NCBI GenBank assembly: GCA_963730115.1
Contig: CAVSQM010000004.1
Location: forward strand, 434,001-498,000
From: DASQFQ01 sp963730115
Lineage (GTDB): Bacteria; Actinomycetota; Thermoleophilia; Solirubrobacterales; Solirubrobacteraceae
Length of the DNA: 64,000 nt
Reading direction: 5' to 3'
Shown here: piece by piece, positions 1-7,860 of the stretch
Numbering within the stretch: position 1 is the first letter of the stretch
How the letters are laid out: each line of letters opens with the position of its first letter
Notes under the pieces: model-generated
Told to the model about the DNA's origin: nothing
Databases searched by the model: none
Seen by the model: only the letters and a program-made list of their open reading frames with translations
Program-made: the position numbers and the translations under genes

Positions 1-59
1 CCGACGGGCGCATCCTTCTGCGCCATCAGGGCGCCGTCTGGCAGGCGGGTCTCCGGCAT
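1..59 (-). CDS. N-terminal fragment of an unidentified protein (cut by window edge)
   Basis: An ATG on the minus strand opens a frame that runs off the window start; about 19 codons are visible, beginning MPETRLPDGALMAQKDAP. It lies 13 bp behind the rpmE stop on the same strand, so it is probably cotranscribed with rpmE. In related bacteria a DUF1385-type membrane protein or prfA often follows rpmE, but nothing in this stub proves either. The start has no clear ribosome binding site. Confidence 0.35.
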   Translation of the reverse strand, partial: MPETRLPDGALMAQKDAPV

Positions 60-72
60 ATGAGCTGGGTGG

Positions 73-291
73 CTAGCTCTTGTCGCCGCGGGCGCGGCGG
101 GCAGCGCGGCGCTGGAAGCGCTCCACGCGACCACCCGTGTCGACCAGCTTCTGCTTGCCCGTATAGAACGGGTGGCAGTTCGAGCAGATCTCCACATGGA
201 TCTCGGGCTGGGTCGAGCGCGTCGTGAACTCGTTGCCGCAAGTGCAGCGAACGTGTGCCTCGACGTACTCCGGATGGATGTCGGTCTTCAT
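73..291 (-). CDS. rpmE: 50S ribosomal protein L31
   Basis: Seventy-two residues, starting MKTDIHPEYV and ending in a basic tail, the normal size and start for bacterial L31 of the large ribosomal subunit. Cysteines 16, 18, 36 and 39 are present, including the CSNCHPFYTGKQK block, so this is the zinc-containing (C+) form rather than the zinc-independent paralog. The ATG at 291 is chosen because the conserved N-terminus begins there, although the frame stays open further upstream. The gene is divergent from the hydrolase at 343; the 51 bp between them must hold both promoters. No zinc-regulator (Zur) box is evident. Confidence 0.96.
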   Translation of the reverse strand: MKTDIHPEYVEAHVRCTCGNEFTTRSTQPEIHVEICSNCHPFYTGKQKLVDTGGRVERFQRRAARRARGDKS

Positions 292-342
292 GTAGTCGAT
301 TGTAGAGGCGGCCTGTGGACCTCGAATAGCATCGGCAGTTCG

Positions 343-1141
343 ATGCCGAACCTTCACCACCGCGAGGCCGGCGACCGCGGCGACCCCGCCGTCCTCCTGG
401 TCCACGGCTTCCCGGAGTCGTCCTACATGTGGCGCGAGATCCTGCCGCCGCTGGCCGAGGCGGGCTACCACGCGCTCGCCCCCGACCTCGCCGGCTACGG
501 CGACTCGGAGCCGGATCCCCGGGCACCTGGCAGCGCCACGTCGAGGCGCTCGAGCGGCTTCCGTACCGCCCAGGGCCTCGAGCGCGTGACGCTCGTCGTC
601 CACGACTGGGGCGGGCTGATCGGCCTGCGCTGGGCGTGCGATCACCCCGACGCCGTCGAGGCGCTCGTCATCTCCGACACCGGCTTCTTCCCCGATGGCC
701 GGTGGCACGACCTCGCCGCGGCGATGCGCTCCGACCAGGGCGAGGCGCTCGTCGACAGCATGACCGAGGAGAACTTCGCGGCGATGCTCGGGAGCATGGG
801 CGGCGATCGGGCCGGACGAGGCGCGCGAGTACTTCAAGGCGCTGGCCGACGAGCCGCGCCGCCGCGGGCTGCTCGAGCTCTACCGCTCGGGCGACTTCAC
901 CGAGCTCGAGGCCTACGAGGGCAGGCTGGCCGGGCTCGGCGTGCCGACGCTGATCCTGTGGGGCGCCGACGACCCGCTCGCGCCGCTCGCTTCCGCGCAG
1001 CGCTTCGAGCGCGAGATCCCCGGCTCGGAGCTGGTGGTGCTCGACGGCACCGGGCACTTCGTGGTCGACGACGCGCCCGACCGCTACGCCGAGGCGCTCC
1101 TGCGCTTCCTCAGGCAGGCCCGCCCCGGCACGGCACGCTGA
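343..1141 (+). CDS. Alpha/beta-fold hydrolase (frame-disrupted)
   Basis: A haloalkane-dehalogenase/epoxide-hydrolase-like alpha/beta hydrolase of about 265 residues. The oxyanion loop HGFPESSYMW, the nucleophile elbow VVHDWGG (Asp nucleophile), a late acid within WGADDPLAP and the catalytic His in GTGHFV are all visible, so the nucleophile is Asp rather than Ser. Three frame changes interrupt it, near 520, 565 and 810; all catalytic motifs survive when the three frames are joined, so sequencing error is likelier than decay. The substrate is unknown. Its 3' end overlaps the convergent gene at 1110 by 32 bp. The ATG at 343 gives the normal family N-terminus. Confidence 0.8.
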
Positions 1142-1856
1142 GCTGGTTGTCGCCCTCGGCGCGCTCGTCGACCGTGCCGGTGGGGTCGACGTCGACGGTC
1201 AGCACCTGCCCCGGCGTGCACGGCGGCCCCTGAACCTCGACGAGCGCGCGCTCGCCGGGCTGGAGCTCGGGCGCCTGCGCCGGGGTCAGCGCGGTCCCGT
1301 CGACCGAGACGACGACGTCGAACGGCCCGGCCAGCGAGCGGCCGCGGTTGACGACCGGGACCAGGTAGCGCGCGTGGGTGGCGTCGGCGCCGGGGCGCGC
1401 CTCGACGCCGAGCGGACGCAGGTTCGGGCGCAGGTCGGGCTGGCGGCAGACCGGCGAGGTCGCCTTCGACGAAGCGACGCGGTCACCGTCGGCGTCGAGC
1501 CAGCGGAAGCGCACGAAAGTCCGGTACGAGGCCGGCGCGTCGAGCGAGACGACGCGCTTCGTGTAGACGTACTTGCCGACGCCGGGGTCGCTGCTCAGCC
1601 ACTTGCCGAAGCCGGTCGCCGACACGCGATGCCAGTCCGGGTCCTCGGGCGAGCGCGTCTGCAGCGTGAAGCGCATCTGCAGCTTGCGCGCGCCCTTGCG
1701 CACCCGCATCCGCCCCTCGAACGTCGCCTCGCGGGCGGCCGGGTCGAGCGCCGACTGGCACCCGAGCAGGCGCACGCCGCTGCTCGCCGCCTGGGCGGGA
1801 GCGGCCAGGACGAGGCCGGCGAGGAGCAGCGAGAACATGAGCGCGATTCGGCGCAT
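1110..1856 (-). CDS. Secreted protein with CARDB-like domain
   Basis: A 248-residue exported protein. Residues 1-23 form a signal peptide (MRR, hydrophobic core, APAQAASS cleavage region). The middle (about 30-130) is a beta-rich domain I do not recognise. The C-terminal part, from about residue 140, has the feel of a CARDB domain: DLRPNLRPL, then VPVVNRGRSLAGPFDVVVSVDG, and a close with DERAEGDNQ, typical of this Ig-like adhesion fold. Four cysteines could form disulfides outside the cell. It is downstream of the ETF operon on the same strand, but a strong hairpin separates them, so it is probably transcribed alone. Function unknown. Confidence 0.8.
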   Translation of the reverse strand: MRRIALMFSLLLAGLVLAAPAQAASSGVRLLGCQSALDPAAREATFEGRMRVRKGARKLQMRFTLQTRSPEDPDWHRVSATGFGKWLSSDPGVGKYVYTKRVVSLDAPASYRTFVRFRWLDADGDRVASSKATSPVCRQPDLRPNLRPLGVEARPGADATHARYLVPVVNRGRSLAGPFDVVVSVDGTALTPAQAPELQPGERALVEVQGPPCTPGQVLTVDVDPTGTVDERAEGDNQLSVPCRGGPA

Positions 1857-1876
1857 AGGCGGCCAATTAACGCGCA

Positions 1877-1904
1877 GAGGCCGCCCGAGTTGCGGGGCGG
1901 CCTC
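1877..1904 (-). terminator. Hairpin terminator after the ETF operon
   Basis: A perfect 10-bp inverted repeat, GAGGCCGCCC and GGGCGGCCTC, with an 8-nt loop. It starts 3 bp past the stop of the ETF:quinone oxidoreductase gene and ends before the start of the secreted CARDB protein. There is no clear U-tract, as is usual in such GC-rich genomes. Confidence 0.65.
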
Positions 1905-1907
1905 GGT

Positions 1908-3605
1908 TCAGGTGATCTGGTAGAGCGGGCCGTCGCCGCCCTCGGGCGGGGTCAGGCGCCCGCCCTTGGCCGTGATCGCTCCGCACTGCACGCAGTTCGA
2001 GGGGTTGACGATCAGGTCGACGTTGCCGTTCTCGGGCGCGTCCTCGGGCACCTCGTAGACGCCCGCCGGGCACATCCACTGCCACGCCTCGGCGACCTCG
2101 CGCGGCACGTTCTTCTCGATCCGGATGTGGCTCGGCGCGTCGTCGCGCGTCGCGTTGCCGGTCAGGAAGACGCCCGAGAGCTTGTCGAACGTGTACTTGC
2201 CGTCGGGCTTCGGATAGCGCTCGTGGCGGTCGGTCATCAGCAGCGGCTGCTCGGCGTCGCGGTGCGTCGGCCAGTGGCCGCCGGGCAGCTTGCCCTTGGT
2301 GACCGTCATCGCGTTGACGATCGCGCCGCCGACGATCAGGCCCTTGGCGAACGGCTGCTTCATGTTGCGCGACTCGTAGAGGTCCGACCCGATGTGCGAG
2401 TCGTAGACCGCGTGCTCGTAGGACGAGAAGTCGCTCGAGCCGGCCTTCAGCTGCTTGTAGATCGTCTCCGCGGCGAGGATCCCCGACTTGATCGCGAGGT
2501 GGACGCCCTTGAGCTTCGGCACGTTGACCATGCCGGCCGCGTCGCCGGCGATCAGCATGCCGGGCGCGTGCAGCGTGGGCATCGCCCAGTAGCCGCCCTC
2601 GGGGATCGCCTTCGCGCCCCAGCCCACGCGCTTGCCGCCCTCGAGGATCTTGCGCACCCGCGGGTGCAGCTTGAACTCCTGGAGCAGGTCGTGCGGGGAC
2701 AGCCGCGCGTCGGCCCAGTCGAGGCCGGCCACGAAGCCGATCGAGACGCGGTTGGCCTCGCCCTCGCGGTTCATGGGGTAGATCCACGAGCCGCCGAACT
2801 CCTTGTACTTGGCCTGCCGGCGCAGCGGCCAGCCGAGCGTGTGGATGACCTTGTCGAGCGGCTGCTCGACCTCCCACACCTCCTTGACCCCGAGCGCCCA
2901 CACCTGCGGGTCCTTGGCGGCGAGGCCGAGGCCCTTGAGCGCGGCGCCGGTCAGGTGGCCCCAGCAGCCCTCGGCGAGCACGGTCGCCTTGGCGGTGATG
3001 TCGGAGCCGGGCTCGAAGTTGCCCTTCTCCCCGCCCTCCTTGTCACGGCCCTTGTCGCCGGAGCGGACGCCGACCACGCGGCCGTCCTCCACCAGCAGCT
3101 TGGCGCCGACGGTCTCGGACAGGAGGTACGCGCCCGCCTCCTCGGCCTTCTCGCCCAGCCAGCGGTTGAGCTCGGCGACCGAGATGACGTAGTTGCCGTG
3201 GTTGCGGAACGGCGGCGGTACCGGCCGCAGCGGGATCGAGCGCTTCTTGTTGAGCATGAAGTACACGCTCTCGCCGCCGACCTCGCCGTAGTGGGGCCAC
3301 GAGTCGTCGTCGGGGAACAGCTCGCGGATCGCCGACGGGTTCATGACCGCGCCGGAGAGCTGGTGCGCGCCCGCGACCTTGCCCTTCTCGAGCACGGCGA
3401 CCGGCACCTCGCCGAGCGCCTCCATCAGCTCCGGGTCGTCCTCGAGCAGCTGCAGCAGCCGGATCGCGCACGCGAGCCCGGCCTGGCCGCCGCCGACGAT
3501 CGCGACGCCGACGTCGATCCGCTCGTCCTCGGCGTCGGTGGGCGGTCCGAGGAACTCCCCCGCCGAGTCGACCGGCGGGGGGAACTGACTGGGAGCGACC
3601 GACAC
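1908..3605 (-). CDS. Electron transfer flavoprotein:quinone oxidoreductase
   Basis: A 565-residue ETF-QO/FixC-family flavoprotein that passes electrons from reduced ETF to the membrane quinone pool. The FAD-binding motif VAIVGGGQAGLAC lies near residue 34, followed by the family blocks KGKVAGAHQLSGAV and GDAAGMVNVPKLKG. The C-terminal ferredoxin-like region holds MCPAGVY and NCVQC. Family members carry a CxxCxxC cluster here plus the upstream Cys; in this protein the last cysteine position reads CVQCGAI, so only three of the four [4Fe-4S] ligands are visible. The start lies one base beyond the etfA stop, making it the last gene of an etfB-etfA-ETF-QO operon serving acyl-CoA dehydrogenases. 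Confidence 0.93.
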   Translation of the reverse strand: MSVAPSQFPPPVDSAGEFLGPPTDAEDERIDVGVAIVGGGQAGLACAIRLLQLLEDDPELMEALGEVPVAVLEKGKVAGAHQLSGAVMNPSAIRELFPDDDSWPHYGEVGGESVYFMLNKKRSIPLRPVPPPFRNHGNYVISVAELNRWLGEKAEEAGAYLLSETVGAKLLVEDGRVVGVRSGDKGRDKEGGEKGNFEPGSDITAKATVLAEGCWGHLTGAALKGLGLAAKDPQVWALGVKEVWEVEQPLDKVIHTLGWPLRRQAKYKEFGGSWIYPMNREGEANRVSIGFVAGLDWADARLSPHDLLQEFKLHPRVRKILEGGKRVGWGAKAIPEGGYWAMPTLHAPGMLIAGDAAGMVNVPKLKGVHLAIKSGILAAETIYKQLKAGSSDFSSYEHAVYDSHIGSDLYESRNMKQPFAKGLIVGGAIVNAMTVTKGKLPGGHWPTHRDAEQPLLMTDRHERYPKPDGKYTFDKLSGVFLTGNATRDDAPSHIRIEKNVPREVAEAWQWMCPAGVYEVPEDAPENGNVDLIVNPSNCVQCGAITAKGGRLTPPEGGDGPLYQIT

Positions 3606-4595
3606 CTAGGAGCCCTTCTTCGCCTTCACGGCCTCGGTGAGCTTCGGGACGATCTTGTTCAGGTCGCCCACGATGCCGAGGTCGGAGAACTCGAAGATCG
3701 GGGCGTTCGAGTCCTTGTTGATCGCCACGATGTTCTCCGAGGACTGCATGCCGACCTTGTGCTGGATCGCGCCGGAGATGCCGGCCGCCAGGTACAGCTT
3801 CGGCGCGACGGTCTTGCCCGTCTGGCCGATCTGGGCGGCGTAGGGGAACCAGCCGGCGTCGACCACCGCGCGGGTGGCGGCGACGGCGCCGCCGAGCGCG
3901 CTCGCCAGCTCCTCGAGCTGCTCGAAGCCCTCGGCCTTGCCGAGCCCGCGGCCACCGGCCACGAGGTAGTCGGCGTCCTCGATGTTGACGTCGGCGCCGC
4001 GCTGCTCGCCGCGCTCGACCATCGTCGCCTTCAGCGAGTGCGGCGCGTACTCGACCTCGACGTCCTCGATCTCGGCCGGGTGGGTGGGGGCGGAATTCCC
4101 CTCGCTCGCCTCGAAGGCGTTGAGGCGGCCGATGATCACGCCGACGTCGGCGCGGTAGTGGACGTCGGAGATCTGCGAGTCCTGGAGGATCGGGCGCTCG
4201 GCGACGAGCTTGCCGTCCTCGACCCGCACGCTCGTGACCTCCATGCAGACGCCGGCGTCGAGGCGCGCGGTCAGGCCGGCGCCGATCTCGAAGCCGAGCA
4301 GGCCGCCGCCGAACAGCGCGTAGCCGTGGCCGTTGTCCGAGATGACCTTCGCCATCGCGTCGACGACCGGCTGCGCGAGGCCCTCGGGGCCTTCGACGCG
4401 GAACACCTTCGAGGCGCCGTAGGCGCCGAGCGACCCGACGAGCTCGTCGGACAGGCCGGCCTTGTCGCCGACCACGATCGCGTGGCACTCGGTGCCCAGC
4501 TCGGAGGCGAGACGGGCGCCCTCGGAGACGGCGCCGAGCGAGTTCTTGTTGATCGCGCCGTCGTAGTGCAGCGCGTAGACGAGGATCCCGCTCAT
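3606..4595 (-). CDS. etfA: Electron transfer flavoprotein alpha subunit
   Basis: A 329-residue ETF alpha subunit, full length for the family. The C-terminal FAD-binding domain is clear: AGGRGLG, then PYAAQIGQTGKTVAPKLY, ISGAIQHKVGM and INKDSNAPIFEFSDLGIVGD. With EtfB it forms the soluble heterodimer that collects electrons from acyl-CoA dehydrogenases, two of which are encoded in this window. The start overlaps the etfB stop by 4 bp (ATGA), and the stop abuts the ETF-QO start, so the three genes are translationally coupled. Confidence 0.97.
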   Translation of the reverse strand: MSGILVYALHYDGAINKNSLGAVSEGARLASELGTECHAIVVGDKAGLSDELVGSLGAYGASKVFRVEGPEGLAQPVVDAMAKVISDNGHGYALFGGGLLGFEIGAGLTARLDAGVCMEVTSVRVEDGKLVAERPILQDSQISDVHYRADVGVIIGRLNAFEASEGNSAPTHPAEIEDVEVEYAPHSLKATMVERGEQRGADVNIEDADYLVAGGRGLGKAEGFEQLEELASALGGAVAATRAVVDAGWFPYAAQIGQTGKTVAPKLYLAAGISGAIQHKVGMQSSENIVAINKDSNAPIFEFSDLGIVGDLNKIVPKLTEAVKAKKGS

Positions 4596-5387
4596 GCCAG
4601 GAGCTTCCTTTCATCCAGCCAGGCGACGATCTTCTCGACCGTCTCGTTCGTGTCCTCGTCCTCGATGATCTGGCCCGCGGACTTCTCCGGCGGGGCCTTG
4701 AACTCCGAGCAGTGGGCGCGCGCGTTGTCGTAGCCGACGCGGCCGGCGTCGATCTCGACGTCGCCGGCGCCGACCGACTCCAGCGGCTTCTTCTTGGCGC
4801 CCATGATCGCCTTCAGCGACGGGTAGCGCGGCTCGTTGATGGCGTCGCCGACCGAGATCACGGCCGGGCAGCTCGACGAGCACCGTGTCGTAGCCGTACT
4901 CGGCCTGGCGCTCGCAGCGGAGCTTGCCGTCCTCGACGTCGATCTTGATCACCTGGGTGAGGCTCGGCATCTGCAGGTGGTCGGCCACGACGGCGCCGAT
5001 CGTGTAGCACTCGCCGTCGTCCGACTGCTGGCCGAGCAGCACGAGGTCCGGGCTCTCCTTCGAGAGCACCTGGGCGAGCGAGTAGCCGGTGCCGTTGACG
5101 TCGGAGCCGGCCAGCCCCTCGTCGGTGAGGTGCACGGAGCGGTCGGCGCCGAGCGACACCGCCTTGTGGAGCGCGCGCACGGCGCTCTCGGGGCCCATGG
5201 TGACGGCGATGACCTCGTCGACGTCGATCTGGCCACCCTCCTTCAGCTGCATGGCCGCCTCGATGGCGTGCGTGTCGAACGGGTTGAGGTTCTTCTCGCC
5301 TGAGCGGTTCAGCCGGCCGGTCGAGGGATCGATGCGCTTCTCGACCGCGGCGTCCGGCACCTCTTTGACGAGGACGCAGATCTTCAC
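4592..5387 (-). CDS. etfB: Electron transfer flavoprotein beta subunit (one frame change)
   Basis: The first gene of the ETF operon. The N-terminus MKICVLVKEVPDAA and the blocks LNPFDTHAIEAA, TMGPESAVRALHKA and LGQQSDDGE are typical EtfB (AMP-binding subunit). At about 4865 the frame changes: the read is CTGCCCGGCC where CTGCCGGCC would give LPAVISVGDAINEPRYPS, the conserved family block. One extra C in a homopolymer explains it, so the gene is probably intact in the organism (about 264 residues). The remainder, to KIVAWLDERKLLA, ends in an ATGA overlap with etfA. A palindromic operator lies 59-76 bp upstream of the start. Confidence 0.92.
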
Positions 5388-5445
5388 GGGTTCAGGGCCT
5401 CCTGTGACGGAACGAGCGTTCGCATCCTATCCGGATGGATGCCCG

Positions 5446-5463
5446 ATTGACTTGTCAGTCAAT
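5446..5463. promoter_or_regulatory. Palindromic operator upstream of etfB
   Basis: ATTGACTTGTCAGTCAAT is an inverted repeat with 7-bp arms around TGTC. It sits in the promoter region of the etfB-etfA-ETF-QO operon and touches the stop codon of the neighbouring gene. Its form resembles operators bound by TetR-family repressors of fatty-acid degradation genes. Each arm also contains TTGACT, a plausible -35 element, so a bound regulator would block RNA polymerase. No regulator gene adjoins it, so the protein would act in trans. Confidence 0.55.
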
Positions 5464-6325
5464 CAGAACGCGCGCTCGTTGCGGCGCAGGGTGTCGAGCG
5501 CGTCGACCGTGACGGAGCCCCGCCAGTCCGCCTCCGCGGCCGGTGACCAGGCGGGAAAGTTGAAGGTCCAGCCGCCGTCGGCCTGCTGACCGCCGGCGAG
5601 CTGGTCGAGGTGCGCGTCGACGGCGGCGGGGTCGAAGAGCGGCCGCGCGAGCGAGTCCGGGAAGGGCGCGAAAGTCGAGCGGCGAGTGCGTCTCGCCGGG
5701 CGCGTCGGGGTCGAGCGTGACGACGGCGCGGAGTGCGGGCTCGACGCGCTCGAGCGCCTGCGCCGCGCGGTCGCGATCCGGCGCGTGGTCGAGGAAGCGC
5801 AGGGTCCCGATCAGCTCGTAGGCGCCGGGGTCGTCGAGCGCGTCGATGATCTGCCACATCAGCTCGGCGCTCTGCTCCACCCAGGGGTGCTGGACCCCGC
5901 GGGCGAGCAGCGTGCCGAGGATCTGCCCTGTCGAGACCGGCGACGCGCCGTCCTGCGGCTGCCACCAGGGCGCGTGCGGCCAGCCCTCGACGTTCGGCTC
6001 GACGAAGCGGGCCCCGCCCTCGGCGGGCGCGGTCGCCTGGAGCTGGTCGCAGGCGCCGGTGGCGAGCTCGTCGTCCCAGGCGTCGGCCTGGTCGAGGATG
6101 CGCAGCGCCTGCTCCGTGGCGGCGGGCTGGCTGTACGGCGTGCGGCCGTCGGGCTCGAGCGCCTGGCCGAAGCCGCCGTCGGCGTTGCGGTAGGCCGCGA
6201 CGCGCGTCGCGGACGGGCGTGGGGTCGCCGCCGAGGAAGAGGCGCTCGAAGCGGCGGAGGTCGAGGACGCGACCGTGGGCCGCGAGGAAGTGGTGCGCGA
6301 GGTCGAGATCTGGCATGCCCTGCAT
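5463..6325 (-). CDS. Prenyltransferase/squalene-cyclase-like repeat protein (two frame changes)
   Basis: About 286 residues when three frames are joined (changes near 6220 and 5670). The repeat hallmarks of alpha-alpha barrel terpene cyclases/prenyltransferases are visible: YRNADGGFGQALEPDG near the N-terminus and QQADGGWTFNFPAWS near the C-terminus, both DGG(F/W) QW-like motifs. A catalytic DxDD motif is not seen, so it may be a non-cyclase barrel protein. The start at 6325 (MQGMPDLDL) or 6316 (MPDLDL) cannot be separated. It is divergent from an AraC-type regulator at 6397, which may control it. The stop is inside the etf operator palindrome. Confidence 0.65.
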
Positions 6326-6396
6326 CGAATCAGCCCCGTCTTGAACGGAACGGACATCGGGCCGCCGGTCGGAACCCGGCGCGGGGTCGTGGGACT

Positions 6397-7065
6397 ATGG
6401 GGCGCATGTACCGCGAGCTCGCCGCCCCGCCCCTCGCGTGCCTGTGGGTCCGCACCGGCGGGGACTCGGCCGACGTCCTGCCGGACGGCTGCTCCGACCT
6501 GATCTGGCAGGCGGGGCGCGGCGCGTTCGTGGCCGGCCCGGACACCGGGCCCGTCGGGGTCGTCGCGCCGCCGGGCAGCGTGTTCGTGGGCGCGCGCTTC
6601 AGGCCTGGAGCGGGCGGCGCGGCGCTCGGCCTGCCGCTGTCCGAGCTGCGCGACCTGCGCGTCGGGCTCGACGACCTGCACCCCGAGCTGGCCGAGCGGC
6701 TGCCGGCCGACCTCGATCCGCACGAGGCGCTGCGGCGGGTCGCGGAGATCGCGCTGGCGGCACCGGCCGCGGACGCCGCCGTCGTCGAGGCGGCGCGGCG
6801 GCTCGAGCAGCCGGGGACGCGCGTCGAGGCGCTGGCCGGCGACCTCGGGCTCAGCGAGCGCCAGCTCCGCCGCCGCTTCCACGCCGCCGCCGGCTACGGC
6901 CCGAAGACGCTCCAGCGCGTGCTGCGCTTCCGCCGCTTCCTCGCCGCCGCCGGAGGCGACCTCGCCCGCGCCGCGCTCGACGCCGGCTACGCCGACCAGG
7001 CGCACCTCACGCGCGAGTGCACGCGCCTGGCGGGGCGGCCGCCGGCGGCGCTGCTCCGGCGATGA
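6397..7065 (+). CDS. AraC-family transcriptional regulator
   Basis: A 222-residue regulator. The N-terminal 100 residues are the small sensor domain often seen in this AraC subgroup (ADVLPDGCSDLIWQ, FVGARFRPGAG). The C-terminal HTH_18 domain follows (VEALAGDLGLSERQLRRRF, then a second helix-turn-helix ending AGYADQAHLTRE). The ATG at 6397 (MGRMYREL) or 6406 (MYREL) may be the start. It is divergently arranged with the prenyltransferase-like gene (72 bp between starts), suggesting control of that gene or of itself. The effector is unknown. Confidence 0.88.
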   Translation: MGRMYRELAAPPLACLWVRTGGDSADVLPDGCSDLIWQAGRGAFVAGPDTGPVGVVAPPGSVFVGARFRPGAGGAALGLPLSELRDLRVGLDDLHPELAERLPADLDPHEALRRVAEIALAAPAADAAVVEAARRLEQPGTRVEALAGDLGLSERQLRRRFHAAAGYGPKTLQRVLRFRRFLAAAGGDLARAALDAGYADQAHLTRECTRLAGRPPAALLRR

Positions 7066-7088
7066 AGCGGGCGGGGAACCCCTCACCG

Positions 7089-7499
7089 TCAGGGCGTGAC
7101 GGCGCCCTGGATGTAGTCGATGATCGCCTGCGTCGGCGCGCCGGGCGTGAACACCTCGGCCACCCCGAGCTCCTTGAGCTCCGGGATGTCCTGGGCCGGG
7201 ATCGTCCCGCCCACGGTCACCACCACGTCGCCCGCGTCCTGCGCGCGCAGCAGCTCGATCACCTTCGGCACGAGCGTCATGTGCGCGCCGGACAGGATCG
7301 AGAGGCCGACCGCGTCGGCGTCCTCCTGCAGCACGGTCTCGACGATCTGCTCGGGCGTCTGGTGCAGGCCGGTGTAGATGACCTCCATGCCGGCGTCGCG
7401 CAGCGCGCGGGCGATGATCTTCGCCCCGCGGTCGTGCCCGTCGAGGCCCGGCTTGGCGACGACGACGCGGATCTTTCGGTTCGAGCTCGCCGCTGACAT
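7089..7499 (-). CDS. icmB: Cobalamin-binding small subunit of acyl-CoA mutase (IcmB-like)
   Basis: A 136-residue stand-alone B12-binding domain. It carries the base-off cobalamin motif DxHxxG as D20-G-H22-D-R-G25 followed by AKIIARAL, then the conserved SILSGAHMTLVP and VGGTIPAQD blocks, and ends soon after TPG. It must pair with a catalytic large subunit, evidently the gene at 7861-9501. The ATG at 7499 gives the exact size of IcmB/small MCM subunits. It is the last gene of a four-gene run on the minus strand, 14 bp behind a cupredoxin gene. Small subunits alone do not reveal substrate; the large subunit points to isobutyryl-CoA mutase. Confidence 0.88.
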   Translation of the reverse strand: MSAASSNRKIRVVVAKPGLDGHDRGAKIIARALRDAGMEVIYTGLHQTPEQIVETVLQEDADAVGLSILSGAHMTLVPKVIELLRAQDAGDVVVTVGGTIPAQDIPELKELGVAEVFTPGAPTQAIIDYIQGAVTP

Positions 7500-7513
7500 T
7501 CGCGGCGCGCAGC

Positions 7514-7849
7514 CTACTTGACCTTGAGCTTCATCTTCTGATCGGAGGCGCCGTGGATCGTGCAGTAGATCGTGTACGTGCCGCGCTTCGTCATCTTCTT
7601 CTTGTAGGAGCCGCTCGTCTTCACGCCCGAGTCGAACTTCTTCGGCCCCTTGAGGACCGTGACCGAGTGCGGGTTGCTCCCGACGAAGTTCCACTTGACC
7701 GTCGTCCCCTTCGACACGGTGACGGTGGGCACGCCGCTCGAGCGCACGTAGTAGTCGTCGCCGACCTTGACCGACCGGGCGGCCATGGCGACCGACGCCA
7801 GCGTTCCGAGGCAGCCCACGACGAGGGCGATGACGATGAGCTTCCGCAT
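7514..7849 (-). CDS. Exported cupredoxin-like protein
   Basis: A 111-residue protein with a signal peptide (MRKLIVIALVVGCLGTLASVAMA) and a plastocyanin/azurin-type fold. The type I copper ligands can be placed: His in NPHSV, then Cys, His and Met in YCTIHGASDQKM. It would bind copper and move electrons outside the membrane. It is inserted between the two mutase subunit genes with gaps of only 11 and 14 bp, so it is probably cotranscribed with them, an odd position for an extracellular redox protein. Confidence 0.85.
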   Translation of the reverse strand: MRKLIVIALVVGCLGTLASVAMAARSVKVGDDYYVRSSGVPTVTVSKGTTVKWNFVGSNPHSVTVLKGPKKFDSGVKTSGSYKKKMTKRGTYTIYCTIHGASDQKMKLKVK

Positions 7850-7860
7850 GTTTCCTGCTC

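Noticed and set aside
1374..4733. A 1119-codon open frame on the + strand
   Set aside because: It is antisense to the ETF-QO and ETF alpha genes; the protein is Arg/Asp/Leu-rich without domains. Long antisense frames are expected at this GC content.
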